Shown piece by piece: positions 63,303 to 64,000 of a stretch of 64,000 bases of DNA. Source of the stretch: Halomonas stenophila. GTDB lineage: Bacteria; Pseudomonadota; Gammaproteobacteria; Pseudomonadales; Halomonadaceae. The stretch covers positions 1 to 64,000 of the forward strand of contig NZ_JACHXR010000009.1 of NCBI RefSeq assembly GCF_014192275.1, read 5' to 3'. Each line of letters starts with the position of its first letter. The stretch's first letter is position 1. The notes beneath the pieces were generated by a model. The model made no database searches, was not told the DNA's origin, and saw nothing but the letters and a program-made list of their open reading frames with translations. The translations under genes and the position numbers were made by a program.

Positions 63303-63614
63303 ATGCACCAACGCTTCCGTCGGCCGATGCTGGTCGTCATCATTATGCTTCTTGCGGCATCGGCATATGCCGCAGGGCCCCGCTACCGCCTCGAGGTCGA
63401 CGGCCTGGCCTGCCCCTTCTGCGCCTACGGCATCGAGAAACAGCTCCTGGCGCTCGACGGGGTGGCAGGGATCGAGATCGATATTGCCGAAGGTGCGGTG
63501 ATCGTCACCATGCAGGAAGACCGGATGCTCGAGGAGTCTCGGGCGGTCCAGGCCGTCGACCGGGCCGGTTTCACCCTGGGTGACTTCACGGCGCTCGACG
63601 CCGACACCCCCTGA
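63303..63614 (+). CDS. Periplasmic heavy-metal-associated (HMA) domain protein
   Basis: A 103-aa protein with an N-terminal export signal (LVVIIMLLAASAYAA) and a ferredoxin-like HMA domain. The metal motif is CPFC (Cys37, Cys40) in VDGLACPFCAYGIEKQL, rather than the common MxCxxC. It is probably a periplasmic copper, mercury or similar metal binder. A strong GGGGAGG lies before ATG 63303. It starts a locus that continues past the window. Confidence 0.85.
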   Translation: MHQRFRRPMLVVIIMLLAASAYAAGPRYRLEVDGLACPFCAYGIEKQLLALDGVAGIEIDIAEGAVIVTMQEDRMLEESRAVQAVDRAGFTLGDFTALDADTP

Positions 63615-63625
63615 GGTGGCCCGCC

Positions 63626-64000
63626 ATGCCCATCCTTGCATCCGCTCACCCGGTGGTCTGGCTGGTGTTCCTGGCGCTCCTGCTGCCCACCGTGGCGCAG
63701 GGGGGCGCCCAGACCTTCGGCACCGCCCTGCCGGTGGCGGAGGGCAATGGCGTGCTGCGCCAGCAGTTCCTCCATCGCGAGGCCGGCGGCGACGGGCGCG
63801 AGCTGGCGGTCAGCGGCGGGGTCACCCTGCTCGGCTACGGCGCCAGCCGCGACCTGACCCTCTTCGGCGCCCTGCCCTACCTGGACAAGCGCCTCACGGC
63901 CGACGGCATCCGGCGCGGTAGCGAAGGCCTCGGGGACCTTAGGCTATGGGCACGCTACACCCTCTATCGCGACGACGCCCCCGGCCGGACCCTGCGCATC
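63626..64000 (+). CDS. Exported protein, likely outer-membrane barrel (3' end outside window)
   Basis: 125 residues are visible. A signal peptide (VWLVFLALLLPTVAQG) is followed by alternating beta-strand sequence (LAVSGGVTLLGYGASRDLTL, FGALPYLDKRL, LGDLRLWARYTLYR), as in outer-membrane transporter-like proteins that accompany heavy-metal loci. It begins 12 bases after the HMA gene, so the two are probably co-transcribed. The family is not certain. Confidence 0.7.
   Translation, partial: MPILASAHPVVWLVFLALLLPTVAQGGAQTFGTALPVAEGNGVLRQQFLHREAGGDGRELAVSGGVTLLGYGASRDLTLFGALPYLDKRLTADGIRRGSEGLGDLRLWARYTLYRDDAPGRTLRI

Overview
The window looks like a chromosomal segment of a high-GC gammaproteobacterium, most likely of the Halomonas type. 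The evidence is a complete rsxABCDGE (Rnf) operon followed by nth, a CbrA/CrbS-like symporter-kinase, arginine genes of gammaproteobacterial type, and extensive catabolism of quaternary amines (carnitine, gamma-butyrobetaine). No species was identified by search. Most of the sequence has dense GC-rich coding; two stretches (about 0.7-7.0 kb and 26.8-31.8 kb) are visibly different and behave as accessory DNA.

Layout. 0-0.5 kb: 3' end of acnA. 0.7-1.3 kb: a tyrosine recombinase gene broken by a one-base frameshift. 1.4-7.0 kb: an AT-richer array of small genes, all on the minus strand, separated by attC-like sites (YCII protein, two HEPN-like proteins, a membrane protein, DinB, GNAT, LysE, GrpB). 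No integron integrase is visible, so this is a CALIN-like cassette array. Three related gene-less cassettes sit in front of three of its genes. 7.1-13.5 kb: two diguanylate cyclases, a small lipoprotein and metG. 13.6-19.6 kb: rsxABCDGE-nth. 19.7-26.8 kb: YdcF, a glutathione S-transferase, then a tight operon of a CheY-like receiver, a membrane-anchored DnaQ-type exonuclease, a small membrane protein and a sodium-symporter histidine kinase. 26.8-31.8 kb: accessory genes (antitoxin with a broken toxin, a zinc-ribbon protein, a Fic protein with two palindromes, a DUF4236 protein). 31.8-37.6 kb: DUF294 protein, HlyU-like protein, argG, rnt, grxD, argF.

37.9-62.9 kb is mainly a catabolic region. 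The carnitine genes (3-dehydrocarnitine cleavage enzyme, L-carnitine dehydrogenase, thioesterase) and a BCCT carrier come first. A divergent pair follows: a Gly/Glu/His repeat protein and a PiuC-type dioxygenase. Next is a TRAP transporter bracketed by two paralogous GATase1-AraC regulators, then a Rieske ferredoxin, a gamma-butyrobetaine dioxygenase, an MFS carrier and a third GATase1-AraC regulator. The final operon is unusual: a TmpA-like 2-oxoglutarate oxygenase and a TmpB-like HD oxygenase are coupled by 4-base overlaps to an AruI-like ketoacid decarboxylase, followed by an AruH-like transaminase, a polar amino-acid ABC importer and an aldehyde dehydrogenase. Known chemistry takes gamma-butyrobetaine to carnitine, dehydrocarnitine and glycine betaine using genes in this window. 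The last operon could feed that route or degrade a related amino acid; that is inference.

The window ends in the start of a likely metal-handling locus (HMA-domain protein and a partial outer-membrane protein). The best candidates for something undescribed are the cassette array with its recurring gene-less cassettes, the tmpAB-aruIH operon, and a pair of inverted ~150-bp structured repeats 12 kb apart.
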